Shown here: piece after piece, positions 47,660 to 58,395 of the stretch
Numbering within the stretch: the first letter of the stretch is position 1
Layout of the letters: the number at the start of each line of letters is the position of its first letter
Source: Nephrocerus scutellatus
Lineage: Eukaryota > Arthropoda > Insecta > Diptera > Pipunculidae
NCBI GenBank assembly: GCA_947095585.1
Contig: OX352763.1
Span: 117,965,908-118,029,907 of the forward strand
Reading direction: 5' to 3'
DNA length: 64,000 nucleotides
Position numbers and translations under genes: made by a program
Notes under the pieces: generated by a model
The model's database searches: none
Seen by the model: only the letters and a program-made list of their open reading frames with translations
What the model was told of the DNA's origin: nothing

Positions 47660-49080
47660 AGAAGACTAGCACAAAAAATTCAAAGACTGGTACTTCTTCT
47701 TTACCGGACGACAGTACGATGCCATTGCTGTCTACCAGTGATGCTCCTGCATTTTTCGGTTTATTTTTCTGTTGATAGTTTTGAGTTCTAAGACCGGTAC
47801 TTCTTCTTTACCGGATGGTAGAACGGTGCCATTGCTGTCTACTGGCAATGCTCCTGCAACGGTGGGTAGTTTTTTTAACTACTGCCGACAAGCGCAGGTC
47901 GGCTTTGACAAATAGGGCTTCTACTAGCAGCGGTAGGATTGTGGAACCCTTCCGCTGACAGTAATCTTGTAGGCGCAACTGGTGGATGTTCGCGACAACA
48001 CATTCCGTCTAGATTGTTGTACAAGGATCGCGAAACGAGGTTCGGACACTGAAAGCCCTCCGGAGACCAACAGAACACCACAGCAGGTCGCCAAGCTAAA
48101 GTAGATAAGCACGAGCAATGGACCAGCGATGACTCTACGTCTAAGCGTCAGAGATCGGTGGAGGAAACCGCTTCGGTTTCAAAAAGACTTAAAGTGCCTA
48201 CTACTTAGTCACTCCACCATTACATCTCAAAGGTCCTTCAGCGATGTGCTTAAGGACAAAATTGTAGTCGCAATGATAGACCGCAGTAACACTTACGGAA
48301 CTATATCTCCGGAACGTTGGCAATTAGTCAAGTTATAGCTCTCTGGTACCACCACCATTAGGACTCCCTCCCTTATTCCGACTTACGACTTGAAAGTCGC
48401 CAAGTTGGAGGAGTAAAGAGCAGTTCAATATCCACCTGTGTTGGGTGCCGGGGCACAGAGACATTCCGGGTAACTGTATGGCTGACGACCTCGCCAAGCA
48501 ACGAGTACACTACCATTCTTCCCTGAATATGGTTCTAAAGGCATACGAATCGCTACATGCAAACTCTTGTTAAAGCGGGATGCTAATGAAACCACTAACT
48601 TTAGGTGGTTAAACGGTAAAACTTGCATAGAGACAAAAGAGATCTGGCCCAGGCTGGATCCGAAACGTTCCAAGTGTTTGATTTTGATCTCTCAAAATAG
48701 ATCGCACATGGGTGCTATTGTAGGTGTCATCACTGGACACTGTCTTATAGGCAAGCATGCAGTAAGACTTGGAGTCTTCTCGAGTAAATGAAGAAGCTGC
48801 ATGGATGAGTAGGAGGACGAGACCATTATCCATCTTCTCTGTACTTCTTGAGCTCTCTCCCACAAACGTAAACTCCATATGGGAGCTTTCTTCTACAACG
48901 ACACTAATGATCTTATCAACATTGACTTTAGCAGTCTCCTACGCTTCATACGAAGCTCTAATTGGTTCATCGAGTAGGTGGAAATTTTTTTTCCTGATCC
49001 CTGTGTTATATCACAATGGACCAGTACTGGTCTAAGTGTGTCGGTTTTCACTGACAGCCATCTTAAGCTAACCTGCAATA
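47660..49080 (+). mobile_element. I/R1-group LINE, ORF1 joined to RNase H by internal deletion
   Basis: The plus strand carries an ORF1-like end (SFSDVLKDKIVVAMIDRSN then TYGTISPERWQLVK, matching the Y.D..KD.I.V.I.D..N..G.I....W pattern of gag-like ORF1). It passes within about 130 bp to RNase H (QFNIHLCWVPGHRDIPGN, MADDLAKQRV) and the C-terminus (MGAIVGVITGHCLIGKHAV, TIIHLLCTS, NDLINIDFSSLLRFIRSS). The endonuclease and RT are missing. Stops are present. The 3' end resembles 28795-29090. Confidence 0.8.
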
Positions 49081-49084
49081 TTTA

Positions 49085-50790
49085 CCAAATTTAACACTAG
49101 AAGTATACAATGAAATTAAGTGATTGTTGGAATATTTTTTTACAAAATTTAAAACTTAGAAGTATACAATGTTTCAAGATCAAATTTTACGTTTAATTCG
49201 TTTAAAAAAATTGTAACACTATCAAGGGTACACAATAAAATGTAATGATGGAATACTTTGAGGATTACATAAATATTAAATACTGGTACATTACCATAGG
49301 TGTAAACCCTAAAAGTATTCGATCACATGAAATGGTTGTTGCAATCAGAAAACTTATCAAATTTTACCCGAAAAGTATACAATGAAATTAAGTAATTGTT
49401 GCAATATTTTTTTTAAAGAATTTAACACTAAAAGTATACAATCAAATGTATCAAAATTAAATTTAAGTTTTAATTCGTTTAGTAAATATTGTACCATTAT
49501 AAAAGGTACACAATCAAATGTAATGATGGAATACTTTGAGGATTACATAAATATTAAATACTGGTACATTACCATAGGTGTAAACCCTAAAAGTATTCGA
49601 TCACATGAAATGGTTGTTGCAATCAGAAAACTTATCAAATTTTACCCGAAAAGTATACAATGAAATTAAGTAATTGTTGCAATATTTTTTTTAAAGAATT
49701 TAACACTAAAAGTATACAATCAAATGTATCAAAATTAAATTTAAGTTTTAATTCGTTTAGTAAATATTGTACCATTATAAAAGGTACACAATCAAATGTA
49801 ATGATGAAACACTCTTAGGGTTAATAAGTGTAATAAATATTGTTACATTAACAAAGTCATGCAATCAAATGTAGTGATGAAGTTCATGGACTTTTTTGGG
49901 GTTAATTCATTTAGTTAATATAGTAACATTATCAAAGGTATGCAGTCAAATGTAATGATAGAATTCATAGAATACTTTAAGGTTAAATAAGTTAAATAAA
50001 TACTAACCTTAAAGTTAACCCTAAAAGCAAAAAATGAAATAAAGTGATTGTTGCAATATTTATTACAGAATTAAACACTAAAAGTATACAATGAAATAAA
50101 GTAATTGTTGAAATATTTTTTTTATAGAATTTAAAGCTTAAAGTGTAAAATCAAATGTTTAGTTTAGCAAAAATGTAACATTATCAAAGATACACAATCA
50201 AATGTAATAATGGAATACTTTTAGGGTTAATTCGTTTAATAAATATTGTTACATTATCAAAGCTTTAAACCCAAAAAGTATTCAATTAAATGAAATGATT
50301 ATTGCAATCATTAAATTTATCAAATTTAACCCTAAAATTATACAATGAAATGTAGTGATCCTTGCAATATTTTTTTTTACAGAATTTTACACTAAAGTCT
50401 ACAATCAAATGTAATGATGAAGTTAATGGACTACTTTAAGGGTTAATTCGTTCAGTAAATATTGTAACATAATCAAAGGTATACAATAAGATGTAATGAT
50501 GCAATTCACGGAATACTTTAAGGGTTAATTCGTTAAACAATATTGTAACATTATCAAAGGTATGTAATTAATTGTAATGATGCTATTTATGGAATACTTT
50601 TAGGGTTAATTCCTTTAGTAAATATTGTATCATTATTAAAGGTATGCAATCAAACGTAGTGATCAAAGTCATGGAATACTTTTAGGATAAATTCGTTAAA
50701 AAATATTGTTATATTACCAAAGGTATGCAATTAATTGCAATGATGCAATTCATGGAATACTTTTAGGGTTAATTCATTTTTAATTATTGT
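49085..50790. repeat. AT-rich minisatellite, right part, with 278-bp duplication
   Basis: Degenerate ~80-90 bp units run through this stretch (AGGGTTAATTCGTTTAGTAA, ATTATCAAAGGTATACAAT, CAAATGTAATGATG). A longer exact-looking duplication, period 278, covers 49250-49527 and 49528-49805. Its 93-codon ORF is not credible as a gene. Confidence 0.9.
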
Positions 50791-51431
50791 AGCATTATGT
50801 AGCATCAAAAATATGATATGTAACATTTTAAAAATGTATGAATTTTTTTGTTCTTTAACTTTTCCACTAACATTTTCGAAATGACACGCCCACAGGGTTG
50901 AATGAAGCGTATCAAGCTTCGCGAATCTTTGATTCATTTAAAAATCTAAATCAAAAACAGAAACAAACACTTTGCAGTGCTAAGCGTGCTTACTATATGA
51001 CTTAGTAATAAGATGTACGATTTTCATAGCTTAACAATTTCAATTCCTTTCACAATTTGTCAAAATTTAAGAAAATATTTTGTTATTACATAATAAATAA
51101 AAGTTTTCGAAAAATGCAATGCAAGCAAATGTTCGATTGTTTCTTACTCAAGACAGTAGTTATCTATCTATGCATATAGCAGTTGCTTTGCTAGGTATTT
51201 TAGATACATAGAGCGGTTCTTGTTAGCTTAAATATTGATAAGGAATATCACATGGATACAAATGGAAACTTACTTAAGGGATATCTTTGAGTATCAGTTG
51301 CTTACAATAATAAAGTGTCCTCTATGTGTGCTAACTGACTGTACACACAGTGCCATTGTGCGCCGTCTGTCGCCAACCAACTAATGCTCAAAACTGCTGT
51401 TATCCGACTGATGGCGCACCAGGATTTTTGG
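50791..51431 (-). other. Downstream flank / probable 3' UTR of eag
   Basis: The sequence directly after the eag stop codon reads as non-coding AT-rich DNA. A 3' UTR must begin here, but I see no decisive poly(A) signal. An ATTAAA word on minus near 50779 is a weak candidate. Confidence 0.4.
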
Positions 51432-52571
51432 CTAGAGAAATTCTCGTTTGCTGCGTCCTCCGGCAGTGCCACTGCTGCTGCTTGAGGGTCCCGCAGGAGC
51501 AGCAGGAGAGCCTGTAATGTTGTTACCGCCCGTTCCGCTGCCACCCAATCCAAGTTGTGTTAATAGCGATAATGAAGGTGTTGCTGGTGTGTCACTACTG
51601 TATTGCCCGGCTGTGCCAATGCCACCCTGCACGGACGACAAAGATGACGCAGACGCTGGAGTAGAAATCGTAGTAGTCGAAGTATTAGTTGGCGGCTGCT
51701 GCGGCGACGGCGGCGATACAATCAGCTCTGCCTCCAATAGTCTTTGCTGCTCAGGACTAGTGACATGGGCATGTGTCTGTTTTGGGGGCGCCGGGGCTTT
51801 CCTGCTCTTGGAACGCCGTTTCTTGAGCATCAGTGGCCCCAAGCCATTGCCCCCCGAACCGGACACAATTGGATTCAATAGGCTTAATTGACTAGGTGTA
51901 GGCGGAGCTGCTGCCGCACTAGAAGTAGTAGCAGTAGACGTCGGAGCTAATACCCCACCACTGGTGCCAACACCTCCCGCGGCACCGGTGATGCCTGCGC
52001 TTACGCTGCCACCAACCACAGATGTAGCCGTCGTCGCCAAACCCGTCGTTGGAGGTGTGGACGACGGTGGTGTTGCTATTGCTGATATCGATATCACAGT
52101 ATCTGCGGCTGGAGTTGTCGCTGTCGATTGTGTTGCTCCAGGCGTGCTGAGAAAGAGATCTGCATCGCCGGGAGTTGTCTGGCCCGACGAGTCGTGCGGC
52201 GTGGACAGCCGCTTTACCAGCACACCCAAGAGATCCTCGATGCGTCCCATACGCTGCGTCATTCGTTGCATTTCTAGACGGACGTCGACCTTCAGGTCGA
52301 GCACCGTTGCGATGAGATCCCGCTGGGCTAGGGTTGGTGGCTGTTCCCGCAGGCCGGTGTCGTACGTATCGGAGGTGGTGGCACGTGATGAAGCCATTTC
52401 GATCTGACGTTCACGCTCCAGTGCTAGATTGCGCTCCTTAGCCGATGATGACTCAACAATGCGATTGTCCCGACTGGGTGGCGACGCATCGACCTCGCCA
52501 CCTTCGTCGATTGTGTCTTGGCGGGCTAGGGTGGCTTGACTGGCCTGCAGTTTGGGAGCTTTGGGGAAAAC
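51432..52571 (-). CDS. eag: eag K+ channel, exon E (last coding exon)
   Basis: This exon encodes the cytoplasmic C-terminal tail of the Ether-a-go-go voltage-gated K+ channel: 379 codons plus TAG at 51432-51434. The acceptor is ACAG at 52572-52575, giving VFPKAPKLQASQATLARQ then DTIDEGG. The RQDTID motif (Thr codon 52512-52514) resembles the CaMKII autoregulatory sequence and corresponds to the phosphorylated Thr known in Drosophila Eag. A heptad-like block around residues 85-130 (LAQRDLIATVLDLKVDVR, RMGRIEDLLGVLVKRL) is the family's tetramerising coiled coil. The remaining ~245 residues are low-complexity Ser/Thr/Gly/Pro/Ala with a basic KKRRSKSRKAPAPP stretch. The protein ends GRSKREFL. The Pro/Ala-rich part is less conserved in the family. 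Antisense ORFs of ~147 codons here are shadows. Confidence 0.95.
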   Translation of the reverse strand, partial: VFPKAPKLQASQATLARQDTIDEGGEVDASPPSRDNRIVESSSAKERNLALERERQIEMASSRATTSDTYDTGLREQPPTLAQRDLIATVLDLKVDVRLEMQRMTQRMGRIEDLLGVLVKRLSTPHDSSGQTTPGDADLFLSTPGATQSTATTPAADTVISISAIATPPSSTPPTTGLATTATSVVGGSVSAGITGAAGGVGTSGGVLAPTSTATTSSAAAAPPTPSQLSLLNPIVSGSGGNGLGPLMLKKRRSKSRKAPAPPKQTHAHVTSPEQQRLLEAELIVSPPSPQQPPTNTSTTTISTPASASSLSSVQGGIGTAGQYSSDTPATPSLSLLTQLGLGGSGTGGNNITGSPAAPAGPSSSSSGTAGGRSKREFL

Positions 52572-52863
52572 CTGTATGATAAGTACAACAAAAACAACAC
52601 AACACAAAGGGACAGACATAGAGAAAGAGGAAGAGGGAGATGGAGATAGTGTGTGTGTGTGTGTTTGTTTGCGAATGATAAGGACCAGGGATAAATGGGA
52701 AAGTGTGGTGGCATTTGATTAGTAATTTTCAGAATGACAATCATAAAACAAGAGTCCAAAAGGAAATCAAGAACAACAGCAACGAAAAAAGATACAAACT
52801 AAAAGCACAACAACAACAACAACAACAATAATAATAATAATAACATTAACATTAAATTATTAC
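52572..52863 (-). other. eag: eag intron D/E
   Basis: A 292-bp intron. Donor GTAATA at 52863-52858 and acceptor CAG before 52571. It contains a (GT)n/(CA)n run near 52652-52664 and (CAA/AAT)n near 52810-52845. Confidence 0.85.
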
Positions 52864-53148
52864 TTTGTTGCCTTGTCCACCATTACTGCTCGAAGTACTA
52901 TTCTGCCGTCCTTGGGCAGTGCTTTCTCGCAAACTATCTCGGGCACTCAAACTCCTCGAGACTGCTACTTTGGTGCTTGTATCGCTAGCCGAATCGACAC
53001 TTGAACTACCCAAAAGGCGACCCCATTTACTAGCACGCGTACTACGGGCTGATGGTGGACCTGATGAGGGCGATGGTGATGGAGTTGGTGAAGGAACTGC
53101 TGCCGTTAGGATGCGGGAGTCCTCGGTTAGTGTTAGCTTTGCTGGAAG
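52864..53148 (-). CDS. eag: eag K+ channel, exon D (likely cassette exon)
   Basis: It contributes 95 codons, phase 0 at both ends, from LPAKLTLTEDSRIL through the Pro/Ser stretch SPTPSPSPSSGPPSARST, RASKWGRLLGSSSVDSAS and SLSARDSLRESTAQG to GGQGNK. The acceptor is GTGAAG before 53148 and the donor GTAATA after 52864. Exon C can join either D or E in frame (K|LPAK or K|VFPK), so D can be skipped. I recall Drosophila eag isoforms with and without such a segment, but transcript data would be needed here. It is rich in Ser with basic residues (KWGR, SLSAR), inserted just before the CaMKII-site region. The acceptor is weak in pyrimidines, consistent with regulated use (inference). Confidence 0.88.
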
Positions 53149-53649
53149 CTTCACAGCGAAATCGAAATTGGTGGGAAAGGGTATAGTGGAATGTAGAGCA
53201 GGAATGATATGGAGGGATGGGGTTAAAATCGAACAGAAATGTGGGAGAATGTAATGTGAATCAATGCGGATCGATCGAGGAGGGGAGAAACAATTATTCA
53301 TTAGTATTACATATTGGATTCAATTAAGCAAATAACAAGTAACATTTAACAACAATAAAAGTTACCGTTTCACCAGACAACACAGATCGGGAAACATTTA
53401 TGTGGTCAAGTAATAAACGAACATACAAATCTCAATTAGGAATTATATTGAATGGAAAACAGAAACAATCGACAATCGCAACGGTTTCAGGGTATATAAT
53501 GGAACTCAATGAGTATGTCTATATATGTATTTAACGGATTAATTGATTCTGGAATAATTCCAATTTTCAATGCTTCTCTTAACATTAACCGTTTTGAGCA
53601 AGCGAGAGAAGTGGAACTCCTTTAGGCGCATTTAGAGTAAACTTCCAAA

Positions 53650-56200
53650 ACCATGCTGGTTTGAACTGCGTGTAACAATGTAACGCCCGTAACAATATAA
53701 CGAATGAAACATAAGACATAGCAAGAGAAACCGAAGACTGAAACGTTTTGCCTCTCCAGACGGCATTCTGGCATGAAACGCGTATAACAATGTAACGCAT
53801 TTGACAGTGTAATGAATGAAACATAAGACATAGCAAGAGAAACCGAAGACTGAAACGTTTTGCCTCTCCAGACGGCATACTGGCATGAAACGCGTATAAC
53901 AATGTAACGCATTTGACAGTGTAATGAATGAAACATAAGACATAGCAAGAGAAACCGAAGACTGAAACGTATTGCCTCTTCTGACAACATTCAGACAGAA
54001 AAACGCGTGCAACAATGTAACGCCCGTAACAATATAAGGAATGAAACATAAAATACAGCGAGTGATACTTAAACGTTTTGCCATTCCAGACGGTATTCTG
54101 TTATGAAACGCGTGTAACAATGTAACGCATGTAACAATATAATGAATGAAACATAAGACATGGGAAGAGAGACTGAAACGTTTTGCTTCTCGTGACGACA
54201 TTATGGCATGAAATGCGTTCAACAATCTAACGCATGTAACAACACAATGAATGAAACATAAGACATAGCAAGAGAAACTGAAGACTGAAACGTATTGCCT
54301 CTTCTGACAACATTCAGACAGAAAAACGCGTGCAACAATGTAACGCCCGTAACAATATAAGGAATGAAACATAAAATACAGCGAGTGATACTTAAACGTT
54401 TTGCCATTCCAGACGGTATTCTGTTATGAAACGCGTGTAACAATGTAACGCATGTAACAATATAATGAATGAAACATAAGACATGGGAAGAGAGACTGAA
54501 GACTGAAACGTTTTGCTTCTCGTGACGACATTATGGCATGAAATGCGTTCAACAATGTAACGCATGTAACAACACAATGAATGAAACATAAGACATAGCA
54601 AGAGAAACTGAAGACTGAAACGTATTGCCTCTTCTGACAACATTCAGACAGAAAAACGCGTGCAACAATGTAACGCCCGTAACAATATAAGGAATGAAAC
54701 ATAAAATACAGCGAGTAATACTTAAACGTTTTGCCATTCCAGAAGGTATTCTGTTATGAAACGCGTGTAACAATGTAACGCATGTAACAATATAATGAAT
54801 AAAACATGAAACATAGCGAGAAAACGGAAGACATAAACGTTTTGCTTATTCAGAAGGCATCCTGGTATGAAACGCGTCCAACAATGTAACGCCCATAACA
54901 ATATAAGGAATGAAACATAAAATACAGCGAGTGATACTTAAACGTTTTGCCATTCCAGACGGTATTCTGTTATAAAACGCGTGTAAAAATGTAACGTATG
55001 TAACAATATAATGAATAAAACATAAGACATAGCAAGAGAAACTGAAGACTGAAACGTATTGCCTCTTCTGACAACATTCAGACAGAAAAACGCGTGCAAC
55101 AATGTAACGCCCGTAACAATATAAGGAATGAAACATAAAATACAGCGAGTGATACTTAAACGTTTTGCCATTCCAGACGGTATTCTGTTATCAAACGCGT
55201 GTAACAATGTAACGCATGAAACAATATAATGAATGAAACCTAAGACATGGGAAGAGAGACTGAAGACTGAAACGTTTTGCTTCTCGTGACGACATTATGG
55301 CATGAAATGCGTTCAACAATGTAACGCATGTAACAACACAATGAATGAAACATAAGACATAGCAAGAGAAACTGAAGACTGAAACGTATTGCCTCTTCTG
55401 ACAACATTCAGACAGAAAAACGCGTGCAACAATGTAACGCCCGTAACAATATAAGGAATGAAACATAAAATACAGCGAGTGATACTTAAACGTTTTGCCA
55501 TTCCAGACGGTATTCTGTTATCAAACGCGTGTAACAATGTAACGTATGAAACAACATAATGAATGAAACATAAGACATGGGAAGAGAGACTGAAGACTGA
55601 AACGTTTTGCTTCTCGTGACGACATTATGGCATGAAATGCGTTCAACAATGTAACGCATGTAACAACACAATGAATGAAAAATAAGACATAGCATGAGAA
55701 ACTGAAGACTGAAACGGTTTGCCTCTTAAGACGTCTTGCTGGCATGAAACGACGTGTGTAACAATATACCGAATAAAATATAAAACAAAGCAAAAGAAAC
55801 TGAACACTGAAACTTTTATCTCTCCAGGCGGCATTCTGGCATGAAACTCGTGGAACAATGTAACTCATGTAACAATATACCGAATGAAATATGAAACATA
55901 GCGATAGAAACTGAACATTAAAGCGTTGTGCCTCTTAAGACTTGCTTGCTGTCATGAAACGCGTGTAACAATTCTTCGGGCTACATATGAGGACGCTTAA
56001 TGCGACGTCTTATACGAAGATTAACAAATATAACGAATGAAAAATAATAAATAGCACGAGAAACCGAAGACTGAAACGTTTTACAACTTCAGACCGCATG
56101 TTAAAATGAAACGCGTGTAACAATGTAACGCATGTAAAAATATAATGAATGAAACATAAAACGTATCCAGAGAAACTGACGACTGAAATGTTTTGCCTGT
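53650..56200. repeat. ~110-bp satellite with higher-order repeat inside eag
   Basis: Monomers of about 105-113 bp carry GAATGAAACATAAGACATAG, GACTGAAACGTTTTGCC and AACGCGTGTAACAATGTAAC. A variant monomer marked by AAATACAGCGAGTGATACTT recurs at about 54050, 54370, 54700, 54920, 55138 and 55468, i.e. spaced ~330, ~330, ~219, ~216 and ~331 bp. This shows three-monomer and two-monomer higher-order units. Edges (53650-54000 and 55700-56200) are more diverged. Long minus-strand ORFs of up to 246 codons follow from the repeat. Confidence 0.93.
55971..56020. repeat. 50-bp segment identical to 58660-58709
   Basis: It runs from ATTCTTCGGGCTACATATG to TCTTATACGAAGA and interrupts the satellite. The other copy is part of an RT pseudogene, where it encodes ILRATYEDA, stop, CDVLYE. 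Confidence 0.95.
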
Positions 56201-57414
56201 CCAGGCGAATATTAAAATGGAAGATTGACCAAATAATTGATCTTGAAAACAACAAAGTGCGAGTCATACTTTGATTCATTAAGAGCTCAGAATGGGTCTT
56301 TAAAAAAGCGAAAGGTGTAAGATTCTGTGGTAATAAAAAAGGACCGCTACTGGTCATTTAAATGAGCATTTGCTACCGCAACCTAACCTAACCTATAGAA
56401 GTCATAAAAAAAGCTGGCCTAAGGTGGCTACTCTGAGGAACACCAGATAAAAGCGATATCTCTCTGTGATCTCAAGCTGAAAATGGTTTAGTTTTTGAAA
56501 ATGGATCAATTAAAAGATGTTCTTTAATAATTTATAGGACAGATTTGCAATATAAACAGCTGAATAGTAAAAGAAGGGCATAAAGTCTTATCTTGTATAC
56601 CGAGACAATCTAAACCGCCCTCATTTGGGACTTTTTACGGCGGTTTAGCTCTATTTTCTAAAAAATATCCAGTTTCTAAGAGCTGGTCTCATCTATAGAT
56701 GCCTGAATAGAAAATCATCTTTTATTGGGTGCTTACTTTCTTAGCAGGATAGTTTAGAGATAAGACCATCTATATAAGATCTAGTTGATTAGTTTGGAAG
56801 CAAATTCAGGAAGAGATCTATCGATTTGTTTGGAACACCAGTGTAATTGTATGCTATACTGGCAATCTTCGAAATACGAATATCTCTATCTTATGCTCAA
56901 GCGCTTGGTTCCACCATGAAGATTTCAAAAAAAACTATAACCGTTTTTCAGACTTAAAGGCTTTCAGATTTGAGTGTCACGCACCTAAAAATGTGCCCGC
57001 CACAACCTTAAATTACGTTAAATATTGGTTTTATGATTCGTTCTGTTGAGAAATAATTGCCGTGTCTCTTGTAATTGATGGCGCATAGTTCCAGAAAGTT
57101 TTGCATTCCGTTCTCAGCTATCTGTCAGCTGAGCAATAAAAACTGTCAGAGTCAAGTGAAAAAGCGAGGTGAGATAACGAATCCAACAAAATGTTGTCTC
57201 AGAACTCATGGCATACGTGTCCCATTCAATGCGATGACTGATGAGAGTACAAAGGAATGCCTACATGGAAAGCAACTAATGTAATAGACATTCAATAATC
57301 CGTTAAATTTAAGAACTATACACACTCATTTCTTTTCTAAAAGAAAAACATCAAAAACATCAATCGAGCTTAACAACAGCTTTACAACAACAATAATAAC
57401 AACAACTAACTAAC

Positions 57415-57815
57415 CTTTGCTCTGTCCACATCCGTATCGCCCTTCTCCAAATCGCTCTGACCCGATACGACTTCCTTGGAGCCCGCTTGAGTGCGACGAA
57501 ATTTCATGAAAATCTTTCGCATCAAATGATCCTGATTCTGAGGCAATTGTGGTTCGTTTTTGCGTCTTTCGGCCAATTCCTTTTCGCGCTTAACATCGGC
57601 GACTTTACGGAAGATCAGTCGATGTCGCAGATTGTATGTGAGGACGAGATTACGGGCGAAACTGTTGGCAAACGCCGAATAGAAGTCGAGCACCTCGAGC
57701 AGCTTATCACGCTTGATTGCATGCAGATCGCAATAGGTGAGCGCCCGAACATTGGCCGCACTCTGACCGACAGCTGAGTCCTTCCAAAACTGATCACCGA
57801 AGACGTCACCTTTAC
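57415..57815 (-). CDS. eag: eag K+ channel, exon C (end of CNBHD, CaM-binding region)
   Basis: A 401-nt exon. Acceptor ACAG before 57815 and donor GTTAGT after 57415. It completes the split Gly codon and reads [32 protein letters not shown], then [35 protein letters not shown], ending DTDVDRAK. It finishes the cyclic-nucleotide-binding homology domain. The YNL tripeptide in LTYNLRHR is the KCNH intrinsic ligand that occupies the nucleotide pocket. [15 protein letters not shown] and [15 protein letters not shown] correspond to the two C-terminal calmodulin-binding segments known in EAG channels. No frameshift or stop was seen. Confidence 0.96.
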
Positions 57816-57891
57816 CTGTGTGTGTGTGAGTTTGTGAAAAACAAAAGGATTATAACTTATAAGGTTGTAGAAATAGAGTACATCGACTCAC
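57816..57891 (-). other. eag: eag intron B/C (76 bp)
   Basis: Donor GTGAGT at 57891-57886, acceptor CACACACACAG before 57815. A minimal fly-type intron, phase 1. Confidence 0.9.
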
Positions 57892-58144
57892 CCAATATCG
57901 CTACCACCTCATCATCCTGTATTACCTCCAGACTGCCCGTCACAATAAAACACAAACTGTCTATGCTCTCGCCGGTGTGATAAAGCAAATCGCCAGGCGC
58001 CGAATGTGACATCATAAAGTGCATCGCCAATGCACGCAGGCAGCCGTCCGATGCCAGGCGAAACGCTGGATGCTCGTTAAACACTTTCCGATTGAGATGA
58101 ACACAAATGTCAGCCTTCATATCTTTTGGACAATAGTTTAGTAC
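57892..58144 (-). CDS. eag: eag K+ channel, exon B (C-linker/CNBHD)
   Basis: A 253-nt exon: [85 protein letters not shown]. It covers the distal C-linker and the first beta-roll strands of the CNBHD. As in other KCNH channels, the phosphate-binding cassette residues needed for true cAMP binding are absent, so direct cAMP gating is not expected. Acceptor CCGCAG before 58144, donor GTGAGT after 57892. The last base starts a Gly codon completed in exon C. Conservation with Drosophila appears nearly complete. Confidence 0.97.
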
Positions 58145-58185
58145 CTGCGGGAGGATTGAAACGGATGTGAGATGTATTATACAGT

Positions 58186-58395
58186 GATTAGTGGTTTCGT
58201 CCGGGTGGTTCGAAGTTAGAATTCCAGAAAAATGACCAAACTCACGGTCACACCTTTCTCAAACGTCGGATCTGGCTTTTAATTGTAAGTCCCTTCCTTT
58301 TGTGTGCAAAAGTAAAACTTGCATAAAACGACTGGTCATGACAAGCTAAGCCCTGGTCCACAACGGTCTGTTGCGCCACCGGTTAGACGTAAGTG
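58186..58395 (+). mobile_element. Diverged SINE (family 2) in eag intron
   Basis: GTGGTTCGAAGTTAGAATTCC (B-box region), TGTAAGTCCCTTCC, TTTTGTGTGCAAAAGTA and CAACGGTCTGTTGCGCCA align with the 39190-39415 copy. Many substitutions mark it as the oldest of the three. Confidence 0.6.

Larger units (their letters stand above)
53149..57414 (-). other. eag: eag intron C/D (4.3 kb)
   Basis: It holds the satellite (53650-56200), a RT motif-B scrap on minus at 56412-56460 (LLSGVPQSSHLRPA, Jockey-like) followed by CCTAACCTAACCT at 56381-56395, and otherwise unassigned AT-rich DNA at 56470-57410. A 69-codon plus ORF at 57075-57284 is unrecognised. Confidence 0.8.

Noticed and set aside
49382..49663. 93-codon ORF
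   Set aside because: It lies wholly in the duplicated AT-rich minisatellite.
51448..52407. Two 147-codon plus ORFs
   Set aside because: They are antisense to eag exon E, whose minus frame is clearly the real one by homology and splice sites.
53585..55868. Series of minus ORFs with MFHSLYCYGRYIV-type repeats
   Set aside because: They arise from the intronic satellite. No start context, domain or splice support was seen, so they are treated as repeat, not as a gene family.
53650..56200. CRISPR-like array
   Set aside because: Units are contiguous ~110-bp satellite monomers without short conserved repeats and unique spacers, and the DNA is from an insect.
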